A stretch of DNA of 8,907 nt from Thermococci archaeon (GCA_003663535.1 QMUE01000037.1:1-8907); one strand, 5' to 3'. Numbered from the stretch's first letter, positions 1 through 6,318 are shown. The notes: a model not told the origin generated them from the sequence alone. A program made the numbers and translations.

Positions 1-87
1 AAAGGGAGAATAGTCCAGAGGAGTTTCTCGAATGTAATCTCTAATTCTCCTTTCTGCATCTAGAACTTCCTTGACAATCTTAATCAT
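1..87 (-). CDS. Threonine/serine dehydratase-like PLP enzyme, N-terminal 29 codons (partial)
   Basis: Only the first 29 codons are inside the window; the gene continues off the left edge. The reading begins with ATG at 87-85 and gives MIKIVKEVLDAERRIRDYI followed by RETPLDYSPF. The pattern 'A..RI..YI..TPL..S' is the usual N terminus of fold-type II threonine/serine ammonia-lyases (IlvA/TdcB) and serine racemases, which use PLP to deaminate Thr or Ser to 2-oxoacids or to racemise Ser. The catalytic SxKxR motif would lie downstream and cannot be seen. The start follows the aminotransferase stop with no gap, and a GGAGG Shine-Dalgarno (101-97) sits 9 nt upstream inside that gene, so the two are translationally coupled. 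Family call is fairly secure; the exact substrate is not. Confidence 0.75.
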   Translation of the reverse strand, partial: MIKIVKEVLDAERRIRDYIRETPLDYSPF

Positions 88-1215
88 TTAATTCCGCCTC
101 CATGAACCTAAAAATTCTTTAAAGCGTTTTAGTCCTTCTATCATAACATCAGTAGGATTCCCATACCCTATTCTAAGATGATTTTCGATGCCAAAGCAAG
201 ATCCGGGTACAAGGAAGGCACTCTTCTCTTTTATGAGCCTTATGGCAAGCTCTTCTGATGGGATTTCAAGGTTATACCTCAAAAAAGCAACAGTTCCTGC
301 TTTTGGAGGAACCCAATCCACCAATGGCTCCTCTTTGATCCATTTTTCAAGGAGTTTAAAGTTTTTGCGAAGTATCTCCAAGTTGCGCTCGTATATTTTC
401 TCTGCGTGGTCAATTGCAAGTGCAGCAAGCTTTTCTATGAGTAAGCTAATACTAATTGTTGTATAGTCCCTATGAAGGATTAATTCCTTAGCAATCTCCT
501 CGCTTGAAGTTGCTATCCATCCGAGGCGTAGACCCGTTAGAGACAAGGGCTTTGAGAAAGAGTTCGTTGCTATTGCTCTATCTGAGATATCAACTATCGA
601 GGGGACCCAATCTTCTGGATTTATGTAAAGCCCTCTGTAAGACTCATCGTTTAAAACGTAGGCGTTTGCATCTTCAGCGATCTCAGCAATTTCTCTCAGC
701 ATTTTTTCATCTAAAAGTGCGCCGGTAGGATTATTAGGGCTGTTTATTACTATTAGTTTTGTTTTCTTATCTACCAGTTCATTGAGCTCATCAAGGTCAG
801 GCATCCAGCTATTCTCTTCATGGAGGCGCCAAAGCTTTACCTTAGCTCCAAAAGATTCGGGGACACTGTAAAGCTGTTGATATGTGGGGAAAATCGAGAT
901 AACAGTGTCTCCGGGTTCAACTAGGCTGTAAAAAACCTGGAAGTTTGCATCTATTGCTCCATGGGTTGTGAATATATCATCTGGCTTTATGTTCTTGTAA
1001 AACCTGCTTAAACCTTCTTTCAGTTCTGGAAGTCCTTCAACATATCCGTACGTGAGTTGCAAGTCTTTGATTTTTTCAAGAAAATCTTGTTCCCCGACAA
1101 ATTCTAGGAACTCCCCAAGGGCGAATGGCTTTACACAGGTTTCAGCTATATTTACTTCCACATTATGTTCGTGTTCTCCCATAAATCGCTCAACGAGAAA
1201 TGGTTTCACTTTCAC
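88..1215 (-). CDS. PLP-dependent aminotransferase, class I/II (fold type I)
   Basis: A 375-residue cytosolic aminotransferase of normal family length. Fold-type I hallmarks appear in order: NNPTG (161-165), an Asp that would pair with the pyridine nitrogen and a nearby Tyr (D190, Y193 in LNDESYRG), the Schiff-base Lys K222 in NSFSKPLSLTGLRLGW with R230, and the carboxylate-binding Arg R348 in LRIGYG. The N terminus (VNIAETCVKPF) recalls the branch that contains capreomycidine-synthase-like and archaeal 'aspartate' aminotransferases, so the donor is uncertain: aspartate, alanine or another amino acid. The start is GTG with AGGTGA 6 nt upstream (1227-1222). It has its own TATA box and is coupled directly to the dehydratase-like gene downstream, suggesting joint amino-acid catabolism or keto-acid supply. 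No catalytic residue is missing. Function class is secure; substrate is not. Confidence 0.9.
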   Translation of the reverse strand: MKVKPFLVERFMGEHEHNVEVNIAETCVKPFALGEFLEFVGEQDFLEKIKDLQLTYGYVEGLPELKEGLSRFYKNIKPDDIFTTHGAIDANFQVFYSLVEPGDTVISIFPTYQQLYSVPESFGAKVKLWRLHEENSWMPDLDELNELVDKKTKLIVINSPNNPTGALLDEKMLREIAEIAEDANAYVLNDESYRGLYINPEDWVPSIVDISDRAIATNSFSKPLSLTGLRLGWIATSSEEIAKELILHRDYTTISISLLIEKLAALAIDHAEKIYERNLEILRKNFKLLEKWIKEEPLVDWVPPKAGTVAFLRYNLEIPSEELAIRLIKEKSAFLVPGSCFGIENHLRIGYGNPTDVMIEGLKRFKEFLGSWRRN

Positions 1216-1221
1216 AAAATT

Positions 1222-1258
1222 TCACCTAGTCAATGTTTCTAGACTAAAATATATAAAA
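1222..1258 (-). promoter_or_regulatory. Promoter and ribosome binding site of the aminotransferase gene
   Basis: Read on the minus strand, an A/T box CTTTTATATATTTT lies at about 1259-1246. The expected start of transcription, 25-27 bp downstream, falls near 1228. AGGTGA (1227-1222) and, after 6 nt, the GTG start follow at once. This gives a very short leader, common in Thermococcales. Assigned by inspection only. Confidence 0.6.
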
Positions 1259-1302
1259 GTTGCTTGAAGTACATAATCAAAAGGATTTGAAAGAGAGTGA
1301 AA

Positions 1303-1311
1303 CAAAAAAGG
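1303..1311 (-). terminator. T-run terminator downstream of serK
   Basis: About 15 nt past the serK stop the minus strand reads CCTTTTTTG (six Ts, from 1309 to 1304), with a shorter TTT just beyond. Archaeal RNA polymerase terminates at such T-runs without needing a hairpin. It sits between the serK stop and the aminotransferase promoter, so it would separate these two same-strand genes into two transcripts. Confidence 0.5.
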
Positions 1312-1325
1312 TAGATAGAATAAAA

Positions 1326-2057
1326 CTAAAAGAGATCTTCAAGTTTTACATCAATCTTATCTGGGATGAATGGCAGTACGTGTCTTGTGGTCTTTGGAGA
1401 GTATACTTCTCCTCTTTTTACAAGTTCCATAACTTCTTCTTTGCTTGGAGCCTTTCTTATGAAGACGTAGTCAATTTCCCCTTTCTCCATATCTTCTCTT
1501 GCATCTTCTTTAAGGCCGTAATAAATGAGTTCAATTTCTCCTTCGACACTCATCTCGTCCAAGACTTTACTAACCTTTTTCTGTTCGTTAAGGGCTCCAG
1601 GAACCGTAAAAATCTTCTCTTTACCAACTAAAGCAAAGGCAATTTCTCCTCTTTCGGCTTTCTCTTCAGCTTCTTTATCTTCAAGCACTTCAAGTCCCTC
1701 TGCTTTTAATCTTTCAATGACCTTGTTAAGATCACCCTTGAAAGCTGGGTACCAAGTATAGACTTTGACATCGTCACTAAAGTAGTCAAGAATTACTGAA
1801 GGAGCCTTCTTAGCACCAAGTTTTTCTAACCCAGCCCATCTGTGGTGACCATCCACTATTAGGTACATGTCTTCTCCAGGAACTTTGGCTAGGAGCATTG
1901 GTTTCCAGAAAACGCCGGATCCTGTTACACTCTCAATAAATGCTTCAAGCTCTTTTTGGACAAGTTGCTCATGAGGTTTCATTTTATCGAGTTCAATAAA
2001 AACATATTCAACTTTTTTTGTTGGAATGTTGTATTTTGGAACCTTCTCGACACCCAT
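1326..2057 (-). CDS. serK: ADP-dependent L-serine kinase (SerK, ParB/sulfiredoxin-like fold)
   Basis: A 243-residue protein that reads nearly colinear with the Thermococcus kodakarensis free-serine kinase as I remember it. That enzyme phosphorylates L-serine to O-phospho-L-serine with ADP as donor, feeding cysteine synthesis by an O-phosphoserine sulfhydrylase. Visible features are a ParB/Srx-like N-terminal domain with KMKPHEQ, whose E30 corresponds to the catalytic Glu of SerK, and the signature VDGHHRWAG with D69, H71, H72 and R73. A C-terminal domain ends in TTRHVLPF and KIDVKLEDLF. The ParB-like motif should not be read as chromosome partitioning: this family is a metabolic kinase in archaea. 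The ATG start has AGGGGGT 7 nt upstream; another ATG at 2064-2062 is out of frame. It is transcribed divergently from psmB with its own promoter. Confidence 0.93.
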   Translation of the reverse strand: MGVEKVPKYNIPTKKVEYVFIELDKMKPHEQLVQKELEAFIESVTGSGVFWKPMLLAKVPGEDMYLIVDGHHRWAGLEKLGAKKAPSVILDYFSDDVKVYTWYPAFKGDLNKVIERLKAEGLEVLEDKEAEEKAERGEIAFALVGKEKIFTVPGALNEQKKVSKVLDEMSVEGEIELIYYGLKEDAREDMEKGEIDYVFIRKAPSKEEVMELVKRGEVYSPKTTRHVLPFIPDKIDVKLEDLF

Positions 2058-2092
2058 TCTTCATACCCCCTAAGATTACATTATTGGGAAAC

Positions 2093-2110
2093 ATTTCATG
2101 AAATAAAAGC
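2093..2110 (-). promoter_or_regulatory. serK promoter with overlapping 12-bp palindrome
   Basis: On the minus strand the box GCTTTTATTT (2110-2101) is a plausible archaeal TATA element; a start of transcription 25-27 bp on, near 2079, leaves a leader of about 20 nt before the serK ATG. The perfect 12-bp palindrome ATTTCATGAAAT (2093-2104) overlaps the downstream edge of the box, where a bound repressor would block TBP/TFB or polymerase. The palindrome is seen directly; its operator role is inferred. Confidence 0.45.
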
Positions 2111-2265
2111 TTTTCTTATATCTGGAGACATACCATTTCATACAGTGTAATGAAGGTAAGCTTAGTTGATCTTTCTGCTGTCCTAAAGCGAGGAATTTGT
2201 GAGTATAATTGCTTGTTCTTAGTTTTTTGTATCTCAAACTTTAGAGTGGAAAAGCTAACATTTTT
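2111..2265. other. Divergent intergenic stretch with no convincing gene
   Basis: Between the serK promoter and the psmB promoter there are about 155 bases without a gene I can support. The only open frame is a 42-codon one at 2150-2278 (+) with cysteine-rich, unremarkable content and no Shine-Dalgarno. It runs straight into the psmB TATA box. No tRNA-like fold and no C/D-box motif pair was seen. Confidence 0.5.
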
Positions 2266-2282
2266 GCGAAAACTTTAAATAC
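2266..2282 (+). promoter_or_regulatory. Promoter (BRE + TATA box) of the psmB-fttA group
   Basis: The sequence GCGAAAAC followed by TTTAAATAC is a good match to an archaeal purine-rich BRE plus TATA box. A start of transcription about 27 bp from the box centre falls near 2302-2304. This would give a leader of about 65 nt before the preferred psmB start, which is long for Thermococcales. A weaker A/T box at 2287-2295 would place the start near 2316. Confidence 0.55.
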
Positions 2283-2298
2283 TACCGTAATAAAAGCC

Positions 2299-2324
2299 CA
2301 ACTGTAGCAGTTGTGTAGCAGTTG
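2299..2324 (+). repeat. 15-bp inverted repeat overlapping an 11-bp tandem duplication (candidate operator)
   Basis: Positions 2299-2313 read CAACTG-TAG-CAGTTG, a perfect inverted repeat with 6-bp arms. The 11-mer TGTAGCAGTTG occurs twice without a gap, at 2303-2313 and 2314-2324. The period is about one helical turn, so both copies face the same side of the DNA. The array lies where the psmB transcript should start, a typical place for an archaeal repressor site. The repeats are seen directly; the role is inferred. Confidence 0.6.
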
Positions 2325-2355
2325 TTTCTATTCTCAAGCTAAGAAAATATTCCTA

Positions 2356-2371
2356 AGGGGTGTGGGCTTTG
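2356..2371 (+). promoter_or_regulatory. Ribosome binding site that fixes a TTG start for psmB
   Basis: AGGGGTG (2356-2362) is the only strong Shine-Dalgarno before psmB. It overlaps the upstream GTG at 2360, ruling that codon out as an efficient start, and lies 6 nt before the in-frame TTG at 2369-2371. The TTG is therefore preferred. Confidence 0.7.
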
Positions 2372-2983
2372 GACAAAATTAAAGGGACAACGACAGTGGG
2401 CATTGTTTGTAAGGATGGAGTAGTCTTAACTGCAGACAGGAGAGCTTCATTGGGTAATATGGTTATTTCAAAGGGAGTTACTAAAATATTCCAGGTAGAT
2501 GATCACCTGGCACTGGCAGGAGCAGGAACGGTGGGCGACATATTGAGCCTTGTTAGAGCACTCAGAGCAGAAGCAAAGTTATACAGAGCAAAAGTCGGTA
2601 AGGAAATGAGTACAAAAGCATTGGCCACTCTAACTTCAAACATTCTAGGTGGTAGGAAGTACCTTCCATATTTTGGTTGGTTCTTAATCGGAGGTTATGA
2701 TGAGAAGCCGAGTCTTTATTCAATTGACATGGCTGGAGGAATTACCGAAGATAAGTATGTTTCTGCAGGTTCGGGTATGGAGTTTGCATACTCTATTTTA
2801 GATAATGAATATAGTGAAAAAATTACTCTGAAGAACGGGGTTAAGCTTGCAATAAAAGCCATAAACACTGCTATAAAAAGAGATGTTTTTACTGGAGATG
2901 GAATAATGGTGGTTACTATAGACAAAGAGGGTTACAGAGAGCTTTCTAAAGAAGAAGTGGAGAAAATACTCAAAAAGTTTTAG
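2369..2983 (+). CDS. psmB: Proteasome beta subunit (20S, N-terminal Thr hydrolase)
   Basis: The catalytic beta subunit of the archaeal 20S proteasome, which degrades unfolded proteins fed by the PAN ATPase in the cytosol. With the TTG start the precursor is 204 residues with a 6-residue propeptide MDKIKG, removed before TTTVG to expose the nucleophile Thr1. In mature numbering, D17 (TADRRAS), K33 (GVTKIF), S129 (SAGSGMEFA) and D166 (KRDVFTGDG) are all present. Position 169, commonly Ser in beta subunits, is Thr. Thermococcales carry two beta paralogues; the partner gene fttA immediately downstream is the neighbourhood I associate with PsmB1, so this is probably that copy. An upstream GTG at 2360 would add MWA to the N terminus but overlaps the ribosome binding site. 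fttA starts 18 nt after the stop, implying co-transcription. Confidence 0.93.
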   Translation: MDKIKGTTTVGIVCKDGVVLTADRRASLGNMVISKGVTKIFQVDDHLALAGAGTVGDILSLVRALRAEAKLYRAKVGKEMSTKALATLTSNILGGRKYLPYFGWFLIGGYDEKPSLYSIDMAGGITEDKYVSAGSGMEFAYSILDNEYSEKITLKNGVKLAIKAINTAIKRDVFTGDGIMVVTIDKEGYRELSKEEVEKILKKF

Positions 2984-3001
2984 TTCTGAGAGGTGATTAG
3001 C

Positions 3002-4948
3002 GTGATAAAGAGAGAAACAAACGTTGAAGAGATCCTAAAGGAAATTAGAGAGATCATAAATCAGATGGTACCTAGAGAAGCTAAGATAACCGATGTTGAA
3101 TTTGAAGGCCCTGAACTTGTTATCTATGTTAAGAATCCCGAAGTTGTAATGCAGGATGGAGAGCTTATAAAAAATCTTGCTAAAGTTTTAAAGAAGAGGA
3201 TTAGTGTCAGACCAGATCCCGAGGTTCTTTTGGATCCTGAGAAGGCTGAAGAGCTAATTAAAGAAATAGTGCCCTCTGAGGCTGAGATCACTAATATAAG
3301 TTTTGATCCTTCTGTTGGAGAGGTTATAATTGAGGCCAAAAAACCGGGGCTTGTTATTGGAAAAAATGGTGAGACTCTCAGAGAAATTACACAAAAAGTT
3401 TATTGGGCCCCTAAAGTTATTAGGACACCTCCATTACAATCCCAGACCATATACTCCATTAGAGGGATCCTTCAATCAGAAAGCAAAGATAGGAGAAAGT
3501 TCCTGCGGCAAGTTGGAAGAAACATATACAGAAAGCCGGAGCTTAAAAGTGACTGGATAAGAATAACAGCTCTTGGAGGATTTAGGGAAGTTGGTAGAAG
3601 TGCTTTACTCCTTCAAACAAATGAGAGTTTTGTACTGGTTGATTTTGGAGTCAATGTAGCTGAGCTTAATGACCCTAAGAAGGGCCTGCCACACTTTGAA
3701 GCTCCAGAATTCACCTATGTTCTCAAAGAAGGACTTTTGGATGCAATAATAATCACTCACGCCCACTTGGATCACTCTGGATTGTTGCCATATTTGTTTA
3801 GATACAATCTATTTGATGGGCCTATTTATACCACCCCTCCCACGAGGGATCTTATGATTCTTCTCCAAAAAGACTTTATTGAAATTCAGCAGAGTAATGG
3901 GGTTGAGCCTCTCTACAGAATGAAAGACATTAAGGAGGTTGTCAAACACACCATTACTTTAGATTATGGAGAAGTTAGAGACATCTCTCCAGATCTCAGA
4001 CTTACTTTACACAACGCAGGTCACGTCCTTGGATCTTCAATAGCCCATCTACACGTTGGAAATGGACTCCACAATATAGCTGTTACTGGAGATTTTAAAT
4101 TCATCCCCACACGTTTATTTGAGCCTGCAAATGCAAAGTTCCCCAGACTTGAAACCCTTATCATGGAGTCTACATATGGTGGTAGTAGAGATTACCAGAT
4201 GCCCAGAGAAGAAGCAGAAAAGAAACTCATTGAAATTATCATGCATACAATAAAGAGAAAAGGGAAGGTCTTAATACCCGCCATGGCAGTGGGAAGATCC
4301 CAAGAGATCATGATAGCTTTAGAGGACTATGCCAGAGTCGGGGGGTTTGACGTCCCGATTTACCTTGATGGAATGATTTGGGAGGCCACGGCTATTCACA
4401 CAGCATACCCGGAGTACTTAAGTAAAAACCTAAGGAACCAGATATTCCATGAGGGTTATAATCCATTTCTAAATGAAATATTCAAACCAGTGGCAAATGC
4501 TAACGAAAGAAAAGACATTATAGAAAGCGAAGAACCGGCTATAATTATAGCCTCTTCTGGTATGCTTGTGGGGGGACCAAGTGTTGAGTATTTCAAGCAT
4601 TTAGCATCTGACCCGAAAAATTCTCTCATTTTCGTAAGCTATCAGGCCGAAGGTACACTAGGTAGACAAGTTCAGAGAGGTCTTAGAGAGATCCCAATGA
4701 TTGGAGAAGGAGGAAAAACTGAAGCTATTCAAATAAACATGGAGATTCACACAATAGATGGATTTTCAGGTCACGCTGATAGAAGAGAATTGATGACTTA
4801 TGTTGCAAGAGTAAGACCAAGACCAGAGAGAGTAATCACTGTACACGGCGAACCTCAGAAATGTTTGGATTTGGCTTCAAGTATTCACAAAAGATTTGGC
4901 ATTTCTACAAGGGCTCCAACCAATCTGGATGCCATTAGACTTAAGTAA
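3002..4948 (+). CDS. fttA: Transcription termination factor FttA / aCPSF1, beta-CASP ribonuclease
   Basis: A 648-residue orthologue of archaeal CPSF1. FttA cleaves nascent RNA behind polymerase and causes factor-dependent termination, a relation of eukaryotic CPSF73/Integrator. Domains in order are a KH-like domain (about 1-67), a second KH domain (about 68-143) with the GKNG loop at 120-123, and a metallo-beta-lactamase core interrupted by a beta-CASP domain. Metal ligands are visible: HAHLDH at 253-258 (H255 corresponds to the residue mutated in T. kodakarensis FttA studies), H341 in NAGHVLGSS, D364 in TGDF, H591 in GFSGHAD and H615 in VHGE. The C terminus NLDAIRLK is the conserved dimerisation tail. 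GTG at 3002 is chosen because AGGTG (2991-2995) lies 6 nt upstream; the in-frame GTG at 2993 lies inside that site. The length matches the family. It is the second gene of the psmB group. Confidence 0.95.
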   Translation: MIKRETNVEEILKEIREIINQMVPREAKITDVEFEGPELVIYVKNPEVVMQDGELIKNLAKVLKKRISVRPDPEVLLDPEKAEELIKEIVPSEAEITNISFDPSVGEVIIEAKKPGLVIGKNGETLREITQKVYWAPKVIRTPPLQSQTIYSIRGILQSESKDRRKFLRQVGRNIYRKPELKSDWIRITALGGFREVGRSALLLQTNESFVLVDFGVNVAELNDPKKGLPHFEAPEFTYVLKEGLLDAIIITHAHLDHSGLLPYLFRYNLFDGPIYTTPPTRDLMILLQKDFIEIQQSNGVEPLYRMKDIKEVVKHTITLDYGEVRDISPDLRLTLHNAGHVLGSSIAHLHVGNGLHNIAVTGDFKFIPTRLFEPANAKFPRLETLIMESTYGGSRDYQMPREEAEKKLIEIIMHTIKRKGKVLIPAMAVGRSQEIMIALEDYARVGGFDVPIYLDGMIWEATAIHTAYPEYLSKNLRNQIFHEGYNPFLNEIFKPVANANERKDIIESEEPAIIIASSGMLVGGPSVEYFKHLASDPKNSLIFVSYQAEGTLGRQVQRGLREIPMIGEGGKTEAIQINMEIHTIDGFSGHADRRELMTYVARVRPRPERVITVHGEPQKCLDLASSIHKRFGISTRAPTNLDAIRLK

Positions 4949-4969
4949 TTTCTCTTCTAATTTTTATTT
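4949..4969 (+). terminator. U-rich tract after fttA (possible partial terminator)
   Basis: Straight after the fttA stop the transcript is strongly U-rich: TTTCTCTTCTAA and then TTTTTATTT. Archaeal intrinsic termination and FttA-dependent termination both favour U-tracts. The next gene starts at 4980 with no room for a separate promoter, so full termination here would silence it; partial termination is more plausible. No hairpin is seen. Confidence 0.35.
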
Positions 4970-4979
4970 GGTGAGTACC

Positions 4980-6311
4980 ATGATAAAATGTGCCAAGTGT
5001 GGAAGAGAATATGACCATTTTATTCCTCCTAGATGCATATGTGGTGCACTTCTTGAGATCAGGTATGATTATTCCTCTATAGATATTACTAAATGGAAAA
5101 ATCGAGAAAGGGGAGTATGGAAATACAAGGAACTTTTACCTCCAGTCAAAAAAGTAATCTCCCTCAAGGAAGGAGGGACGCCATTAGTCAGAGCAAAAAT
5201 TGGTGAAAAGCTTGGTTTTGCAGTTTTTATTAAGGATGAAACTCGAAACCCTACTGGTTCATTTAGAGATAGATTGGCAACTGTAGGGGTTTCTTATGGT
5301 TTATCTCATGCTAACAATGGTTTTATTGTTGCGAGTGATGGGAATGCAGCAGCTTCTCTAGCTGCTTATGCAGCAAGGGCAAACAAAGAGGCCTTTGTTG
5401 TAGTCCCTAAAAAAGTGGATCGGGGAAAACTTATCCAGATGATTGCATTTGGCGCAAAGATCATAAGATATGGAGATAGCGTGGATGAGTGTATTGAATA
5501 CGCATCGGAACTCTCTCGGCTAAATGGCCTATATGATATAACTCCGGAAAACAACATAATTGGACTTGAAGGGCAAAAAACTCTTGCCTTCGAATTGTGG
5601 GAAGACATAAATCCAAGTCATGTAATTATTCCTACTGGAAGTGGGAGCAACTTATACAGTATATACAAAGGCTTTAAAGAACTCTTAGAGGTAGGGGCCA
5701 TAGAAGAGCTTCCAAAATTGGTGGCAGTGCAAAGTGAAAATTGTTCCCCGATTGCATCGGAGATATTGGGTTTAACCTCAAAAAAAGACTTTACAAAGGC
5801 TTTAGGTCTTTATGTTAAGGATCCAGTCAATAAGGAACTTGCAACGAATGCTGTAAAAGAAAGTGGAGGGACTGCAGTACTTGTCAGGGAAGAGGAGCTT
5901 GATTTCGGAGAAAAGGAGCTTGCAAAGGAGGGAGTCTTTGTTGAATATTCATCAGCAGTTGTTATTCCAGCTTTGTTGAAGTTACGTGAGGACGGATATT
6001 TCGAGAAAGATGATAAAGTTGCATTGGTTGTAACAGGATCGGGCCTCAAAAGCTATTATGTAGAGGAAAAAGAACGCTTTTCAATAGGGGGAACAAAATT
6101 AAGTATTCTCCGCTTATTGAGAGAAAGGCCCATGTACGGTTATGAACTTTGGGAAAACCTAGAAAAGCCTATGAAATATCAAGCAGTTTATCAGCATATA
6201 AAAGAGCTTGAAAGCCTCGAGTTGATAGAAGAAGCTTATAAACGTGGTAGAAGAACATACTACAGACTCACTGAAAGGGGACAAAGATTACTTGAAAACT
6301 TTGAGGAATAA
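4980..6311 (+). CDS. Threonine-synthase-like protein lacking the PLP lysine, fused to a PadR-like winged helix (putative regulator)
   Basis: A 443-residue protein with three parts. Residues 1-25 form a zinc ribbon (C4, C7, C19, C21), as in many archaeal threonine synthases. Residues about 45-360 are a fold-type II PLP body: NPTGSF at 90-95, SDGNAAAS with N122 (normally touching PLP O3'), a phosphate-loop equivalent TGSGSN at 219-224, VEYSSA at 321-326 and TGSGLK at 352-357. The Schiff-base lysine of NPTGSFKDRG is arginine here (R96, codon AGA at 5265-5267), the following G is L99, and the usual TGHGLKD motif has Ser for His. Residues about 370-443 are a winged helix resembling PadR: LSILRLLRERPMYGYELW, then a GRRTYYRLTERG wing. 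I infer a catalytically dead sensor-regulator rather than ThrC. The ATG at 4980 has GGTGA upstream; GTG at 4971 is a less likely start. It is third in the psmB-fttA group. Confidence 0.8.
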   Translation: MIKCAKCGREYDHFIPPRCICGALLEIRYDYSSIDITKWKNRERGVWKYKELLPPVKKVISLKEGGTPLVRAKIGEKLGFAVFIKDETRNPTGSFRDRLATVGVSYGLSHANNGFIVASDGNAAASLAAYAARANKEAFVVVPKKVDRGKLIQMIAFGAKIIRYGDSVDECIEYASELSRLNGLYDITPENNIIGLEGQKTLAFELWEDINPSHVIIPTGSGSNLYSIYKGFKELLEVGAIEELPKLVAVQSENCSPIASEILGLTSKKDFTKALGLYVKDPVNKELATNAVKESGGTAVLVREEELDFGEKELAKEGVFVEYSSAVVIPALLKLREDGYFEKDDKVALVVTGSGLKSYYVEEKERFSIGGTKLSILRLLRERPMYGYELWENLEKPMKYQAVYQHIKELESLELIEEAYKRGRRTYYRLTERGQRLLENFEE

Positions 6312-6318
6312 TGGAAAG

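Noticed and set aside
1326..2057. ParB-like nuclease or partition protein reading of the DGHHRW motif
   Set aside because: The whole length and the key residues (E30, D69) match archaeal SerK, and there is no DNA-binding helix or ParA neighbour.
2150..2278. A 42-codon open frame beginning ATG AAG GTA, with a TATA-like TTATATC about 30 bp upstream
   Set aside because: It has no Shine-Dalgarno, unusual Cys-rich content and CGA/TGT codons unlike the neighbours, and it ends inside the psmB TATA box. No family was recognised.
4958..4969. TTTTTATTT as a TATA box for the threonine-synthase-like gene
   Set aside because: It is too close: the start of transcription would fall after the ATG at 4980.
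4896..4979. N-terminal extension of the threonine-synthase-like gene from an upstream ATG at 4896
   Set aside because: It would overlap the conserved C-terminal codons of fttA, has no ribosome binding site, and the zinc ribbon begins right at the ATG at 4980.
4980..6311. Plain threonine synthase (thrC) call
   Set aside because: The Schiff-base lysine is absent and a winged helix is fused at the C terminus, so catalysis cannot be assumed.
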